DNA of 64,000 nucleotides from Bdellovibrio bacteriovorus (GCF_002208115.1 NZ_CP020946.1:1426001-1490000), one strand, 5' to 3'. Shown: positions 24,641-33,124, counted from the stretch's first letter. Notes: generated from the letters alone by a model not told the origin. A program made the numbers and translations.

Positions 24641-24681
24641 GAAGCGGTTTGTTTGATAGCTTGATTAAGGAAGGAAAAGTT

Positions 24682-25722
24682 ATGAGCGATAATATGGCAG
24701 AAAAGATGAAGCGAGGAATCAACGCGAAGAGCGTGACGGCGATGGTTATTTTCGGTGCCATCATTATGGTTTTCGTCTTCTTCGGGATGCCCGAAAGAAT
24801 GGGTGCGGGCGTTGGCTCCGTGGCTCGCGTGAACAACACTCTGATTTCTCTGGCGGACTTCCAAAATGAAGAAAACCGCATCCAGCAGTACTACCAAAAC
24901 CTGTTCGGAACCCAGATGGACTTTAGCTCTCAGCGTCAACTTCTGCGCCAGCAAGCGCTGGAGAATCTGGTGCGCATGGAACTTGTGTCCCAGGCTGCTC
25001 AAAAGAACGGCATTTTGGCGACAGACGCGGAAGTTCGCGACTATATCGTGAAAGACATCCCGTTCCTTCAGCAAAACGGCATGTTCCAGAAAGAATACTA
25101 CATGCGTTTTATCGAGCAAACGCGCACCACTCCGGCTAACTTTGAAGATAGAATCCGTAAAGACATCTCTAACGTTCGCACTCGTGCTTTGTTCGAACTG
25201 GCGACTCAACCAACAGCGGTGGAACTGAAAAAGATTCAGGATCTGCGCGCGGCAAAGATCAATGTTCTTTTCGTGAAAATCGACTCTGAAGCTGCGACCA
25301 AGGCTATGACCAAGGAAAAAGCCGACGCAGCTATCAAAGCTTTGGATGAGGCTTTGGTAAAAGGCGACGAAGCCGCAGTTAACGCACAACTGAAAGAGCT
25401 GAAAGCGACCTGGGAAGAAACCGGTTTGGTTGAACTGGGTTCTGAGACTTTCCCGAAAATCACCAGCTCGGTGGCTACGGAAGCGGTCTTTGAGCTGAGC
25501 AAAACAGAGCCTTTGCTGAAGCGCCTGGTTCGTGACGGCAACAGCAAATACGTTTTGAAACTGAAAGAAAGCAAAATTGAAGAAGTCAAAACCGCTCTGG
25601 AGCCAATGTCTGCAGAGATGATGCAAAAACGCCGTGGCGACGGTATGTTTGAGGCGTGGATCAATATGTTCCGTTCCAAGTCCCACGTGACTATGAACAC
25701 TCAAGTTCTGCAGTTGAACTAA
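24682..25722 (+). CDS. Membrane-anchored SurA N-domain/PpiD-like periplasmic chaperone
   Basis: About 346 residues; the ATG at 24682 has AAGGAAGGAAAAG upstream. One membrane anchor (about 18-38), then ARVNNTLISLADFQNEENRIQQ, the start of a SurA/PpiD-type chaperone domain, running into QALENLVRMELVSQAAQKNG, which is a family signature. The parvulin isomerase domain found in PpiD and SurA is not recognisable; the middle is a Lys/Ala-rich helical region and the end a short conserved helix. It probably helps fold exported proteins without isomerase activity. The next gene overlaps its stop. Confidence 0.75.
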   Translation: MSDNMAEKMKRGINAKSVTAMVIFGAIIMVFVFFGMPERMGAGVGSVARVNNTLISLADFQNEENRIQQYYQNLFGTQMDFSSQRQLLRQQALENLVRMELVSQAAQKNGILATDAEVRDYIVKDIPFLQQNGMFQKEYYMRFIEQTRTTPANFEDRIRKDISNVRTRALFELATQPTAVELKKIQDLRAAKINVLFVKIDSEAATKAMTKEKADAAIKALDEALVKGDEAAVNAQLKELKATWEETGLVELGSETFPKITSSVATEAVFELSKTEPLLKRLVRDGNSKYVLKLKESKIEEVKTALEPMSAEMMQKRRGDGMFEAWINMFRSKSHVTMNTQVLQLN

Positions 25723-26366
25723 TGCTTCAATTTGTCAGAGAGATTCCCATTCGAATCACGTTAAAAGGAGCCCTGTCATCACGACGGGGTTTTCTTTTTC
25801 ATCTGGCTGCCGGGTTTTCCCCGAAGAGCGGACGCATTGATCCCTTGTCCGGGATGACTGTGAACCTGATGGACGTGGATCAGTGGCTGGGGGCTTTGAA
25901 GGCCGAGCTGGAGCGGGATTTGTTCGTTTCCAAAAGCGCCAGCTTGAATCACGCTTTGGCGGAAGTGATGGCGGTGGCCCGCCTGAAGCTTGCGGAAAAT
26001 GCCGAGCCGGCAGACGCAGTGCTAACCAGCCTGACATTCCGTGAAGAGCGAGGATGGAGTTTCCAGTGGAACTCGCAGCAATCCCCGGAACAGCAGCGTT
26101 TCGTTTATTCCCATTTCCTGGAACTGGTGCCTCAAGGGCAGGGCAGTCAGCTTCTGCGCCTTGATTTTGTCTGGTGCCGGTTCTTTGACTGCGAAGCAGA
26201 CTATCAGCACGAAGGCTTCCGTCTGTTGAAGGGCCTGTCGTTGTCGGGGCTGGAGGATGTTCTGGCTCAGGCAGCGTCCCTGAAAGGCCATAAACTTTCC
26301 TCCGGCAGCAGTCTTGAATCCATCCGTGTCAATGTGTTGGCGGAAGGCGTTTGTCTGAGCGTTTAA
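25722..26366 (+). CDS. Divergent 6-pyruvoyl-tetrahydropterin-synthase-like (T-fold) protein
   Basis: About 214 residues, starting in the TAATG junction with the preceding gene. Parts read like the PTPS/QueD T-fold: FLFHLAAGFSPKSGRIDPL followed by SGMTVNLMDVDQWL (usual form: DPxTGMVxDFxxL), then SKSASLNHALAEV and a strand LTSLTFREERGWSFQW. The second half appears to repeat the fold (YSHFLELVPQGQGSQLLRL). The zinc-binding His set of true PTPS enzymes is not obvious, so activity is doubtful. The relation is a by-eye inference; otherwise the protein is unknown. Coupling to the chaperone gene is unexplained. Confidence 0.5.
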   Translation: MLQFVREIPIRITLKGALSSRRGFLFHLAAGFSPKSGRIDPLSGMTVNLMDVDQWLGALKAELERDLFVSKSASLNHALAEVMAVARLKLAENAEPADAVLTSLTFREERGWSFQWNSQQSPEQQRFVYSHFLELVPQGQGSQLLRLDFVWCRFFDCEADYQHEGFRLLKGLSLSGLEDVLAQAASLKGHKLSSGSSLESIRVNVLAEGVCLSV

Positions 26367-26367
26367 G

Positions 26368-27129
26368 TTAATCAGTTAAGTGAGTTTTAAAATAGAGTTC
26401 CACCAGACGGTGGAACTCTTCTTTTTGAATAAGTCGGTTGAAAGTCTCAAGGTGTTCTTTGCCCTTGCCGCTGTTTTTGAAGGCGACGCCGTATTCGTCC
26501 ATGCGAATGATTTTGCCATTCATCTGAAGTTCATTCTGATAGGGGCGAAGGTTGGGGCTGCTTTTCATTAGATATTCAAACATGGTGGCGTCGATAAACG
26601 CCAGGTCCACACGTTTCTTGGCAAGTTTCAGCAAATTCTGCTCATCGCTGGAAACATTTTCGATATGGAACTTTTTCTTTTTCTGGGCTGGCACCAGGAC
26701 TCGGGACAATTCATAACCCATCACATTGCCGATCTTATAGGGCAAAAGATCCTCGGGCTGATTCCAGATGATGGGCTTGTCTTTGCGTTCAGCAAAGCCC
26801 CAGGGGGTGACGTACATGATTTTGGAAAGCACATAGCCGGAAGCGATGTTTTCCTGGGCGGCGGGAAAAAATCCGGACACGTCGTCTTTCTGCAGAGCCT
26901 GAATTTTAGCCCGCAGGTAAGGGGTGAAAGTGACCTTTAGGTCATAGCCGTTCTTTTTATAGATCTGGCGAAGGGCATAGACCGCCGCACCTTGTTCCGG
27001 CAGCGAGTTGCTCATAAAGGGCGGCGCTTCCATGGTGAGCAGATGAATGACTGTGCTGGCTTTGGCAGCAAGACTTTGCTGTGACCATGCACAGGCAGTT
27101 AAAAGTAAAAACAGAAGCTTGTGAACCAA
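26368..27129 (-). CDS. Family 3 extracellular solute-binding protein (stand-alone)
   Basis: About 253 residues from a TTG at 27129, chosen because GAGG lies 6 bases upstream and the signal peptide (LVHKLLFLLLTACAWSQQSLA) begins there; an ATG at 27186 is possible but has no ribosome site. The mature part follows the SBP_bac_3 pattern: MEAPPFMSNSLPEQGAAVYA, then YLRAKIQALQKDDVSGFFPA, ending in a helix before ELYFKTHL. Family members bind amino acids or similar ligands in the periplasm. No ABC permease or sensor kinase adjoins it, so its partner is unknown. Confidence 0.82.
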   Translation of the reverse strand: MVHKLLFLLLTACAWSQQSLAAKASTVIHLLTMEAPPFMSNSLPEQGAAVYALRQIYKKNGYDLKVTFTPYLRAKIQALQKDDVSGFFPAAQENIASGYVLSKIMYVTPWGFAERKDKPIIWNQPEDLLPYKIGNVMGYELSRVLVPAQKKKKFHIENVSSDEQNLLKLAKKRVDLAFIDATMFEYLMKSSPNLRPYQNELQMNGKIIRMDEYGVAFKNSGKGKEHLETFNRLIQKEEFHRLVELYFKTHLTD

Positions 27130-27300
27130 TGCGACCTCAGTAAGCTCCTGTTGTAAGAGATGCGGGCTCAGAAGACCAATTACCAAAACGCAATAGGAAC
27201 AATCCTCATAGTTAATGATTTATTTTCCGGTGTTGGGGTTTTAGCGCATCATTGCTTTGCCTTAATGAAAATCAGTGGGAAAGAAACCGATAATAAAGGC

Positions 27301-28107
27301 ATGAGATGGATCGTTCTGGCAGCTCTTTTGATGACCCCTCCAGCCTGGTCTAAAACTGTGAAGCTGAGCACAGATGACGGCTATGCACCCTATACCGGAC
27401 AGAAGCTGTCACGGGGTGGTATGGTGACAGAGATTGTGCAGGAAGTGGTTTCCGGCATGGGGCATTCGATGGATCTTACCTGGTTGCCGTGGCGGCGCGG
27501 TTTTGAAAAGGCCCGACAGGCGCAGTTCGATGGCCTGTTTCCCTATTTGAAAACGAACGATCGTGAAAAAGAATTCCTTTTTTCTGAACCTCTTTATGAG
27601 GTCCGCAATACGGTGTTTGCCGCAAAAGGGGAAAGCGGTTTCTATTCCAGTCTGGAAAGTCTGCACGGAAAAACCTACTGCCTGCCCTTGGGATGGGTTC
27701 CGGCGACTCCTGAACTGGCGGAGATGGTTCAGAAAAAACACGTGAAAGTGTTTGAAGTCTTAAACACTGCGACCTGTGCAAAGATGGTCAACAGTGGGCG
27801 GGCAGATTTCTTTGTCACCGATGATGCTCAAGGTGAAGCGGCTTTGCGGGAAACCGGGCTTGTTGAAAAAGTCAGCTTGATTCCGCATCTGCTGCCGAAA
27901 ACGCAGTTGTATTTTATTGTCAGTCGCAGTCATCCAAACGGCGTGGAGCTGGTGAAGAAGTTCAACCAGTCCTTAAGCGATCTGAAAAAGTCCGGAACCT
28001 ATGAGAAGATTGTTCTGCGCCATCTTCGCAGCGAAGGGGCTGCCACCGGAGAGTTCCCCCGCAACAGTAAAAAAAATCCTGTGAAAAAGTCCTATTCCGC
28101 GCTTTAA
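27301..28107 (+). CDS. Family 3 extracellular solute-binding protein (stand-alone)
   Basis: About 268 residues. The ATG at 27301 opens a signal peptide (MRWIVLAALLMTPPAWS) and has AAAGG close upstream. The fold pattern is VKLSTDDGYAPYTGQKLSRG, then LTWLPWRRGFEKARQAQFDG and LFPYLKTNDREKEFLFSEPL, the typical amino-acid-type ligand-binding architecture. The C-terminus has an extra basic tail of about 25 residues. It is divergent from the previous homologue with no transporter nearby. The ligand is not known. Confidence 0.82.
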   Translation: MRWIVLAALLMTPPAWSKTVKLSTDDGYAPYTGQKLSRGGMVTEIVQEVVSGMGHSMDLTWLPWRRGFEKARQAQFDGLFPYLKTNDREKEFLFSEPLYEVRNTVFAAKGESGFYSSLESLHGKTYCLPLGWVPATPELAEMVQKKHVKVFEVLNTATCAKMVNSGRADFFVTDDAQGEAALRETGLVEKVSLIPHLLPKTQLYFIVSRSHPNGVELVKKFNQSLSDLKKSGTYEKIVLRHLRSEGAATGEFPRNSKKNPVKKSYSAL

Positions 28108-28246
28108 TGCCGCGCTCGGGTTCAGTGTCGATATCTTTGACAGTCCGGGGGCTGCGGCCTTCAATATAAAGCTTCCTCGGCTTTGCACGACTCTTGAAAT
28201 ATCAGTTCCCGGATGCCCTGAATTTTTAGGCGGCGAGGACTTCTTT

Positions 28247-29326
28247 ATGAAACTTAAAGCATGGCTATTGGGTGGTGCTCTTCTGATGTCGGCTCAGGCC
28301 TTTGCTGAGCAGTATTGGGTTCCTGACAATCGACCGCCAAGATTCTGCCTGCAGAATTTCAATGCATATGGTCCGGTGTACGCCAAGGGCATCGAAGAGC
28401 GCACGGGGCGCATGACGGCTCTTTTACAGGGCATTCCCAAGTGTGACGTGGTCCACTTGCAGGAAGTCTGGAATGATTCGCAAATCAATCAAATCGAAAA
28501 TGACCTGAAAAGACAATACAGCATCAGTGCACCCAATAAAACCGAACGTATCGGGGTGATGTCTTTGTTTATGGGTGATGTGAAGGGCACGGAAACCCAC
28601 TCTTTTGCCGTGAACAATGAAGGCGGTGTGCTGGATACGGTCCGTGAGGCCTTGAATGTGAAAAAAGCCTTCCACGTTGTTAAATCCGGATTCTTCGGTA
28701 TCGACGAGGACTTTTATTTTATCAACACCCATTTGCACCCGACATCCGAAGCCGTGCGCCTGACCCAGGTTCTGGATCTGTTGCGCTGGCGCATGGAACA
28801 TCAGGATCTGAAGATGCTTTTGTCTGGTGATTTTAACGCCAATGTCGACAGTGTTGAGCGCGGTTTTGTGATGGCGACTCTGGCCACGCGTGATGCGATG
28901 GAAGACGCCATGGGTGGATACCCTAAAAAAGGCTATTGCACTTACTGTGCAAGAAACCCGCTGGGCTGGCTGTTCAGTGATCAGGTTTTTGACTACATCT
29001 TCTATTCTAATGTTGGCGCTTCAGGCACGACCCTTCAGGTTGTGGACGGGCAGGTGAATATGCAGGGGACACCACGTCGTCCTTTGTCGGATCACTATGG
29101 TGTGCGGGTGCAGTTCTCGGTGGATCCGAAAACCTCTGAAACCAATGCGCTGGGGCTGGAGCTTCGCCGTTCCTATGCTTTGGATAACTTTGCCAAGGCT
29201 GAAAAAATCCTGGCGGCGGCCAAAGAGCCCGAGTTCAAGCCTTATCTTCAGGCTTTGCGCAAAATGACAGAACAACTGCAGGCCAAGTCGGGCGCGTTCT
29301 GGAATTACTTCTCAAGTTTCCGTTAA
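28247..29326 (+). CDS. Secreted endonuclease/exonuclease/phosphatase (EEP) family enzyme
   Basis: 359 residues with a signal peptide ending at AQAFA. The EEP (DNase I-like) active site is complete: FCLQNFNAYG, VVHLQEVWND (metal Glu), FINTHLHPTSE (His), LLSGDFNANVDS (Asp/Asn), VFDYIFYSN and SDHYGVRVQF (catalytic His). Such enzymes cut DNA, or hydrolyse phospholipids (sphingomyelinase-like) or phosphoinositides. The secreted location suggests attack on prey nucleic acid or lipid. The last 80 residues are a helical tail. It converges with and overlaps the next gene by four bases. Confidence 0.9.
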   Translation: MKLKAWLLGGALLMSAQAFAEQYWVPDNRPPRFCLQNFNAYGPVYAKGIEERTGRMTALLQGIPKCDVVHLQEVWNDSQINQIENDLKRQYSISAPNKTERIGVMSLFMGDVKGTETHSFAVNNEGGVLDTVREALNVKKAFHVVKSGFFGIDEDFYFINTHLHPTSEAVRLTQVLDLLRWRMEHQDLKMLLSGDFNANVDSVERGFVMATLATRDAMEDAMGGYPKKGYCTYCARNPLGWLFSDQVFDYIFYSNVGASGTTLQVVDGQVNMQGTPRRPLSDHYGVRVQFSVDPKTSETNALGLELRRSYALDNFAKAEKILAAAKEPEFKPYLQALRKMTEQLQAKSGAFWNYFSSFR

Positions 29327-30039
29327 TTCAAGGCGGACTTTGCCGGTGGCAGTTTCGAAATGCGCGCATTGATCTTGTCCAGATCGCGCGCCAGCTTGGA
29401 TTTGTGTGAAATTCCAAAAACTCCGAATTCTTCAACAATAGGCGGACCAATGCGTTTGAAGGTCTTCAGCGGAATGCCTTCGCTTTTGGCGTAAAATTCC
29501 AGAACTTGAGTGTTGCAGATAAACAGGCTGATATCGCCGGACAAAAGCTTGCGCATGCCCTGAATCACGTCCTGCACTTCGACTTTTTTCGCCAGAGGGG
29601 ATTTCAAGTAACTTCCGAAGGGCTCGGCGTATTCATAACCCAGAACATACCCCAGATTGTGATTGCGCAGTTCTTCTGTGGTCTTCCAGTTCAGTTGACT
29701 CAGGTACTGGCTGGAGGCCAGGGTCCATACGGCCTCTTCGGACGGAAAGACCTTCTTGGTGAACAGCAGATAGTCCTTTTTGGGATCGATTTGCATCGGA
29801 CCGATGATGTCAACGCTGCCTTGTTCGGCGGCTTTCAGCGCGCGCTTCCAGGGAATAATGCGGATATCGAGGTCTTTGCGGGGAATGTCCAGAATTTTTT
29901 CCAGGGCATCCACAGCCGTGCCCTTGGCTTCGCCATTTTGTTCATAGATGAACGGCGGATAGGGATCTGAGGCAAAGATGATTTTCTTAGCCTCAGCCCA
30001 GGGGGAAAAAAGAAATAAAACCAGCAGTAAAAACGGCAT
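29323..30039 (-). CDS. Family 3 extracellular solute-binding protein (stand-alone)
   Basis: 238 residues with a short signal peptide (MPFLLLVLFLFSPWAEA); AGGGAAA precedes the ATG. Family pattern: IIFASDPYPPFIYEQNGEAKG, then IIPWKRALKAAEQGSVDIIG and YLLFTKKVFPSEEAVW. It is the third such protein within 4 kb and again lacks a permease. It starts 24 bases after cdd and may be the last gene of a maf-cdd transcript. Confidence 0.82.
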   Translation of the reverse strand: MPFLLLVLFLFSPWAEAKKIIFASDPYPPFIYEQNGEAKGTAVDALEKILDIPRKDLDIRIIPWKRALKAAEQGSVDIIGPMQIDPKKDYLLFTKKVFPSEEAVWTLASSQYLSQLNWKTTEELRNHNLGYVLGYEYAEPFGSYLKSPLAKKVEVQDVIQGMRKLLSGDISLFICNTQVLEFYAKSEGIPLKTFKRIGPPIVEEFGVFGISHKSKLARDLDKINARISKLPPAKSALN

Positions 30040-30063
30040 TGGATTTCCCTTTTCCCTGATTGT

Positions 30064-30468
30064 CTAATCCAAATGCTTTGGAGTAAAGGCTTCGGGGAAG
30101 ATTTCCGGGAACTGGAAGGTCTTGATTTTACCCTGCAGGTTCGCGGTGTGAATCACGGTGTGTTCGTTGGCAAACTCTGCAATCACCTGACGGCAGAATC
30201 CGCACGGTGGCCATGGTTTTTCAGCATCGCTGACAACCAGCACTTCCTTGATCAGTTTTTGTGCGCCTTCGCTGACCGCTTTAAAGATCGCCACGCGTTC
30301 CGCACACACGGTGCCGCCGTAAGAGGCATTTTCAACATTACAGCCATTGAAAATCTGTCCGTCGCTCATCAGCACCGCCGCCCCAATCAGGGCGTCGGAA
30401 TAAGGGGCGTGGGCTTTTTTCTGGGCCTTGCAGGCGGCTTCAAATAGTTTTTTCTGTGTATCGTTCAT
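30064..30468 (-). CDS. cdd: Cytidine deaminase
   Basis: 134 residues, the short tetrameric type. It converts cytidine and deoxycytidine to uridine and deoxyuridine for pyrimidine salvage, which suits a predator feeding on prey nucleic acids. The zinc site is Cys55 and catalytic Glu57 in GTVCAERVA, with Cys89 and Cys92 in PPCGFCRQVIAEF; NVENASYGG binds the ribose. The start overlaps the maf stop by four bases. Confidence 0.96.
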   Translation of the reverse strand: MNDTQKKLFEAACKAQKKAHAPYSDALIGAAVLMSDGQIFNGCNVENASYGGTVCAERVAIFKAVSEGAQKLIKEVLVVSDAEKPWPPCGFCRQVIAEFANEHTVIHTANLQGKIKTFQFPEIFPEAFTPKHLD

Positions 30469-31034
30469 AGGTTTGCATTCTCTAATATTTTGCCAAGCTC
30501 GATCAAGGGCAATCCTTGAATCGCGGTGAAATCCTGGCTTTCAATTTTATCAAACAGCATGATGCCGTGTTTTTCAATTTTGTAGCTGCCAGCGCAATCA
30601 ATCGGATTGTCCAGTTGCACATAACGTTCGATCTGGGCGCGGGTCATTTTCTTCATGTGCATGCGGGTGATATCGGTATAGGCGATTTTCTTGTCGCCGT
30701 CATAAACGCAGATCGCGGTGATCAGATCATGAGTTTTTCCCTGCATGGACATCAGTTGCTCGACAGCGCGCTCGGCCGTGTGGGCCTTACCGATAATGCG
30801 GCCTTCGAAGGACACTAGTTGGTCGCCACCGATGACGACTTTGCCGGCGGCTTTCAGGCTGGCCGCTTTGAGGTCCGCCAGTTTTTCCGCCAGAGCCTGC
30901 GGCGCCAGGGCCGGGTCTTTCTCTTTTTCTTCGTCAATCAAAGGCGCTTGGGCCGAATAGCTGTAAGCCAATCGAGAAAGAAGCTCTTGGCGGTACTTCG
31001 AGGTGCTTGCGAGGATCAGTTGCTTTTGTGACAT
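30465..31034 (-). CDS. maf: Maf-family nucleoside triphosphate pyrophosphatase
   Basis: 189 residues. House-cleaning enzyme that hydrolyses non-canonical or pyrimidine NTPs to NMPs. Signature N-terminus LILASTSKYRQELLSRLAYS, then VVIGGDQLVSFEGRIIGK, the KTHDLITAICVY strand and the C-terminal CAGSYKIEKHGIMLFDKIES with QDFTAIQGLPL. It forms an operon with cdd, so both act on nucleotides. Length is ordinary. Confidence 0.93.
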   Translation of the reverse strand: MSQKQLILASTSKYRQELLSRLAYSYSAQAPLIDEEKEKDPALAPQALAEKLADLKAASLKAAGKVVIGGDQLVSFEGRIIGKAHTAERAVEQLMSMQGKTHDLITAICVYDGDKKIAYTDITRMHMKKMTRAQIERYVQLDNPIDCAGSYKIEKHGIMLFDKIESQDFTAIQGLPLIELGKILENANL

Positions 31035-31208
31035 AGGGGCCCAATATATCGCTTCTTATCGAGGGCGCCACCCATATTAAAGCTCTGTCTTGCGGTGCTT
31101 CAAAGCCTTCGGGGCAGTACCTGTCTGAAAAAGCTTCGCTGGGTGGGAAAAGTGAGAGCCATTTACAGGAAATTGCGATAAGACCAGCGGTGAATTGGAT
31201 ATAAATTT

Positions 31209-32123
31209 ATGACGAAACAATCTCTTCCTGACGTAGCCAAAGAAACCCACTCTGAACGTTTTGCCCCGATCGACTGGGTCGGTATGGGCTCTATCGAACT
31301 GCCGGTGATGTTGAAGCAGGCTGATGGGGTTTATCGCATTCCCGCACGCGTGGATGCGAAAGTCAGTCTTGATAAAAAACCGTCCCGTGGCATCCACATG
31401 TCGCGCCTGTATCTTTTGTCTCAGGAGCTTCTGACCAAGTCGGAACTGTCCCTGGGGCTGTTGGGCAATGTGACCACAGAATTCCTGCGCACTCACGAAG
31501 ACCTTTCCACCAAAGCTCTGGTGCAGGTGCAGTTTGAAGCTCCTCTGGTGCGCAAGGCTTTGAAAAGCAACAACCAGGCTTGGCGCTCTTATCCGGTGAT
31601 CACTTCGGCCTTCAATGAAGAAGGGCAGATCAGCTACTTCGTTGAGGTTGTGGTGACTTACTCCAGCACCTGCCCGGCGTCGGCGGCGTTGTCCCGTCAG
31701 TTGATTCAGGATGGCTTTAAACAGAATTTCTCCTCTGACAAACCGCTGGATTTCGATGTGGTTCATTCCTGGCTGGGAACTCCGCAGGGGATCGTGGCGA
31801 CTCCGCACGCCCAGCGCAGTTTTGCCCGTGTAAAAGCGGAAGTGGGGGCGAACTACAACTATGGCGATTTGATCGACATTGTTGAAGAAGCTTTGCAGAC
31901 CGCGGTTCAAGGGGCTGTGAAGCGCGAGGACGAGCAGGAGTTCGCTCTGCGCAACGGCCAGAACCTGATGTTCTGTGAAGACGCTGCCCGCCGTGTGAAG
32001 GAAGCTTTGGACGCCAAGGTGGATATTTTGGACTACGTGGCTGAATTCAGCCATGTCGAGAGTCTGCACCCTCACAATGCCGTTTCTCATATTTCTAAAG
32101 GCTTGAAACTACGCAGTTTTTAG
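31209..32123 (+). CDS. folE2: GTP cyclohydrolase FolE2 (type IB)
   Basis: 304 residues. It converts GTP to dihydroneopterin triphosphate, the first step of folate (and queuosine-type) synthesis, using a metal other than obligatory zinc. Family signs: SIELPVMLKQADGVYRIPAR, SLDKKPSRGIHMSRLYLL, the YSSTCPASAALSRQL motif holding the active-site Cys, and the His-rich TPHAQRSFARVK. No clear ribosome site is visible before the ATG. The next gene is a Fur-family regulator. FolE2 often replaces zinc FolE when zinc is low, so the context may be meaningful. Confidence 0.94.
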   Translation: MTKQSLPDVAKETHSERFAPIDWVGMGSIELPVMLKQADGVYRIPARVDAKVSLDKKPSRGIHMSRLYLLSQELLTKSELSLGLLGNVTTEFLRTHEDLSTKALVQVQFEAPLVRKALKSNNQAWRSYPVITSAFNEEGQISYFVEVVVTYSSTCPASAALSRQLIQDGFKQNFSSDKPLDFDVVHSWLGTPQGIVATPHAQRSFARVKAEVGANYNYGDLIDIVEEALQTAVQGAVKREDEQEFALRNGQNLMFCEDAARRVKEALDAKVDILDYVAEFSHVESLHPHNAVSHISKGLKLRSF

Positions 32124-32153
32124 CCGTCCAGTGTCAGCTTACTGGAAACCAAA

Positions 32154-32168
32154 TGAAAATGATTCTTA
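32154..32168. promoter_or_regulatory. Fur-box-like inverted repeat
   Basis: TGAAAAT-G-ATTCTTA matches the 7-1-7 Fur consensus (TGATAAT-n-ATTATCA) at 11 of 14 arm positions. It lies 5 bases upstream of the -35 element of the Fur-family gene and suggests autoregulation. Confidence 0.55.
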
Positions 32169-32173
32169 ATAAA

Positions 32174-32203
32174 TTGGACATCTTCGGGGCCTTCACCTAT
32201 AAC
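32174..32203 (+). promoter_or_regulatory. Promoter of the Fur-family gene
   Basis: TTGGAC (32174-32179), 18 bases, TATAAC (32198-32203); start expected near 32210, ten bases before the ATG. Confidence 0.55.
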
Positions 32204-32220
32204 GAAGCCCTGAGGTGACC

Positions 32221-32718
32221 ATGGGTAAAGACACAGTTCCATTTCTTCCAAGACAGCATGATGACGACATCGTCGTTCACGCCGATCAGTTCGACGAAGC
32301 TGAATTGAAGCGCATCATCCGTGCCTTGAACCTGAAAGTCACCAGTCAGCGTATGGCGATCTTAAAGGCCCTGCATGAAGGCCGCCGTCACGTCACCGCT
32401 CAAGAGCTTTACGAAAAACTGAATAAAGAACATCCGGACATTGGCTTTGCCACGGTTTACCGTTTCCTAAGAACCCTGACCGAAGGCACTTTCGTGACGG
32501 AAGTCCGCATGGGCGGCCTGCCAGCTCGTTACGAGTTGACCCCGAAAGGTCACCACGATCACTTGACGTGTGTGAAGTGCGGTAAGATCTGTGAGTTCGA
32601 GAATAAGGCCATCGAAGGACTGCAAGAGAAGGTGGCGAATCAGTTTGGATTTAAGCTGACCCATCATATCCTGGAGTTGTACGGGATCTGCCCCTCCTGC
32701 CAAGCTAAGAATCTTTAA
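32221..32718 (+). CDS. Fur-family metal-responsive repressor
   Basis: About 165 residues from the ATG at 32221 (GAGG five bases upstream; an in-frame GTG at 32215 lies in the ribosome site). The winged-helix part has LNLKVTSQRMAILKAL and HPDIGFATVYRFLRTLTE; the dimer/metal part has HHDHLTCVKCGKICEFEN and the second Cys pair CPSC near the end, the structural zinc site. KLTHHILELYGIC resembles Fur rather than PerR or Zur, but metal specificity cannot be fixed from sequence. The site at 32154-32168 suggests it controls its own gene and perhaps others. Confidence 0.9.
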   Translation: MGKDTVPFLPRQHDDDIVVHADQFDEAELKRIIRALNLKVTSQRMAILKALHEGRRHVTAQELYEKLNKEHPDIGFATVYRFLRTLTEGTFVTEVRMGGLPARYELTPKGHHDHLTCVKCGKICEFENKAIEGLQEKVANQFGFKLTHHILELYGICPSCQAKNL

Positions 32719-32726
32719 GAAACGGC

Positions 32727-32843
32727 CGTTGAAAAAGGCCCATCTTCTTCGTTGGAGATCGGCCTTCTCGCTCCGACGTGCTCGGAGCACGCCTGCGCTG
32801 CGAGGGCCGACCTCCGCCTCGAATCTGGACCTTTTTGAACGAC
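32727..32843 (+). repeat. ~117-bp imperfect palindromic repeat, copy A
   Basis: The ends GTTGAAAAAGGCCCA and its near complement at 32825-32840 pair; further in, GGAGATCGGCCTTCTCGC pairs with GCGAGGGCCGACCTCC. The whole could fold into one long hairpin. Copy B, inverted, lies 163 bases away. Confidence 0.8.
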
Positions 32844-32913
32844 CTCTATAGTTGGGGACTGGCTGCGCTTCGCGGTCCGCCCGGACGGGGCTCGGCTTCG
32901 CCATCGCGTTTTT

Positions 32914-32950
32914 AAAAGGTGCCTGGTGACTTTTTACATCTACACTGCGT
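32914..32950 (+). repeat. 37-bp exact half copy of the hairpin repeat at 2073
   Basis: Identical over 37 bases to the left arm 2073-2109, starting AAAAGGTGCCTGG and ending CTACACTGCGT. The right arm is absent here. Confidence 0.92.
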
Positions 32951-33006
32951 TATTGGGTGGGGGGGCTCAGCTTCGCCTGTCGTTGTGGCTTTTGGTCGGG
33001 GTTGGG

Positions 33007-33124
33007 ACGTTCAAAAAGGTTCAGCGGCGAGGCGGAGGGTCTCCGCTGTAGCGGAAGCGTACTTAATGTGCGCTGGAGTGGAAGATGAGGCTCGACAACG
33101 AAGACGATGGGCCTTTTTCAACGT
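33007..33124 (-). repeat. ~117-bp imperfect palindromic repeat, copy B (inverted)
   Basis: Both ends match copy A in opposite orientation: CGTTCAAAAAGGTTCAG on the left, and AACGAAGACGATGGGCC then TTTTTCAACG on the right. The centre has diverged. Confidence 0.75.
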
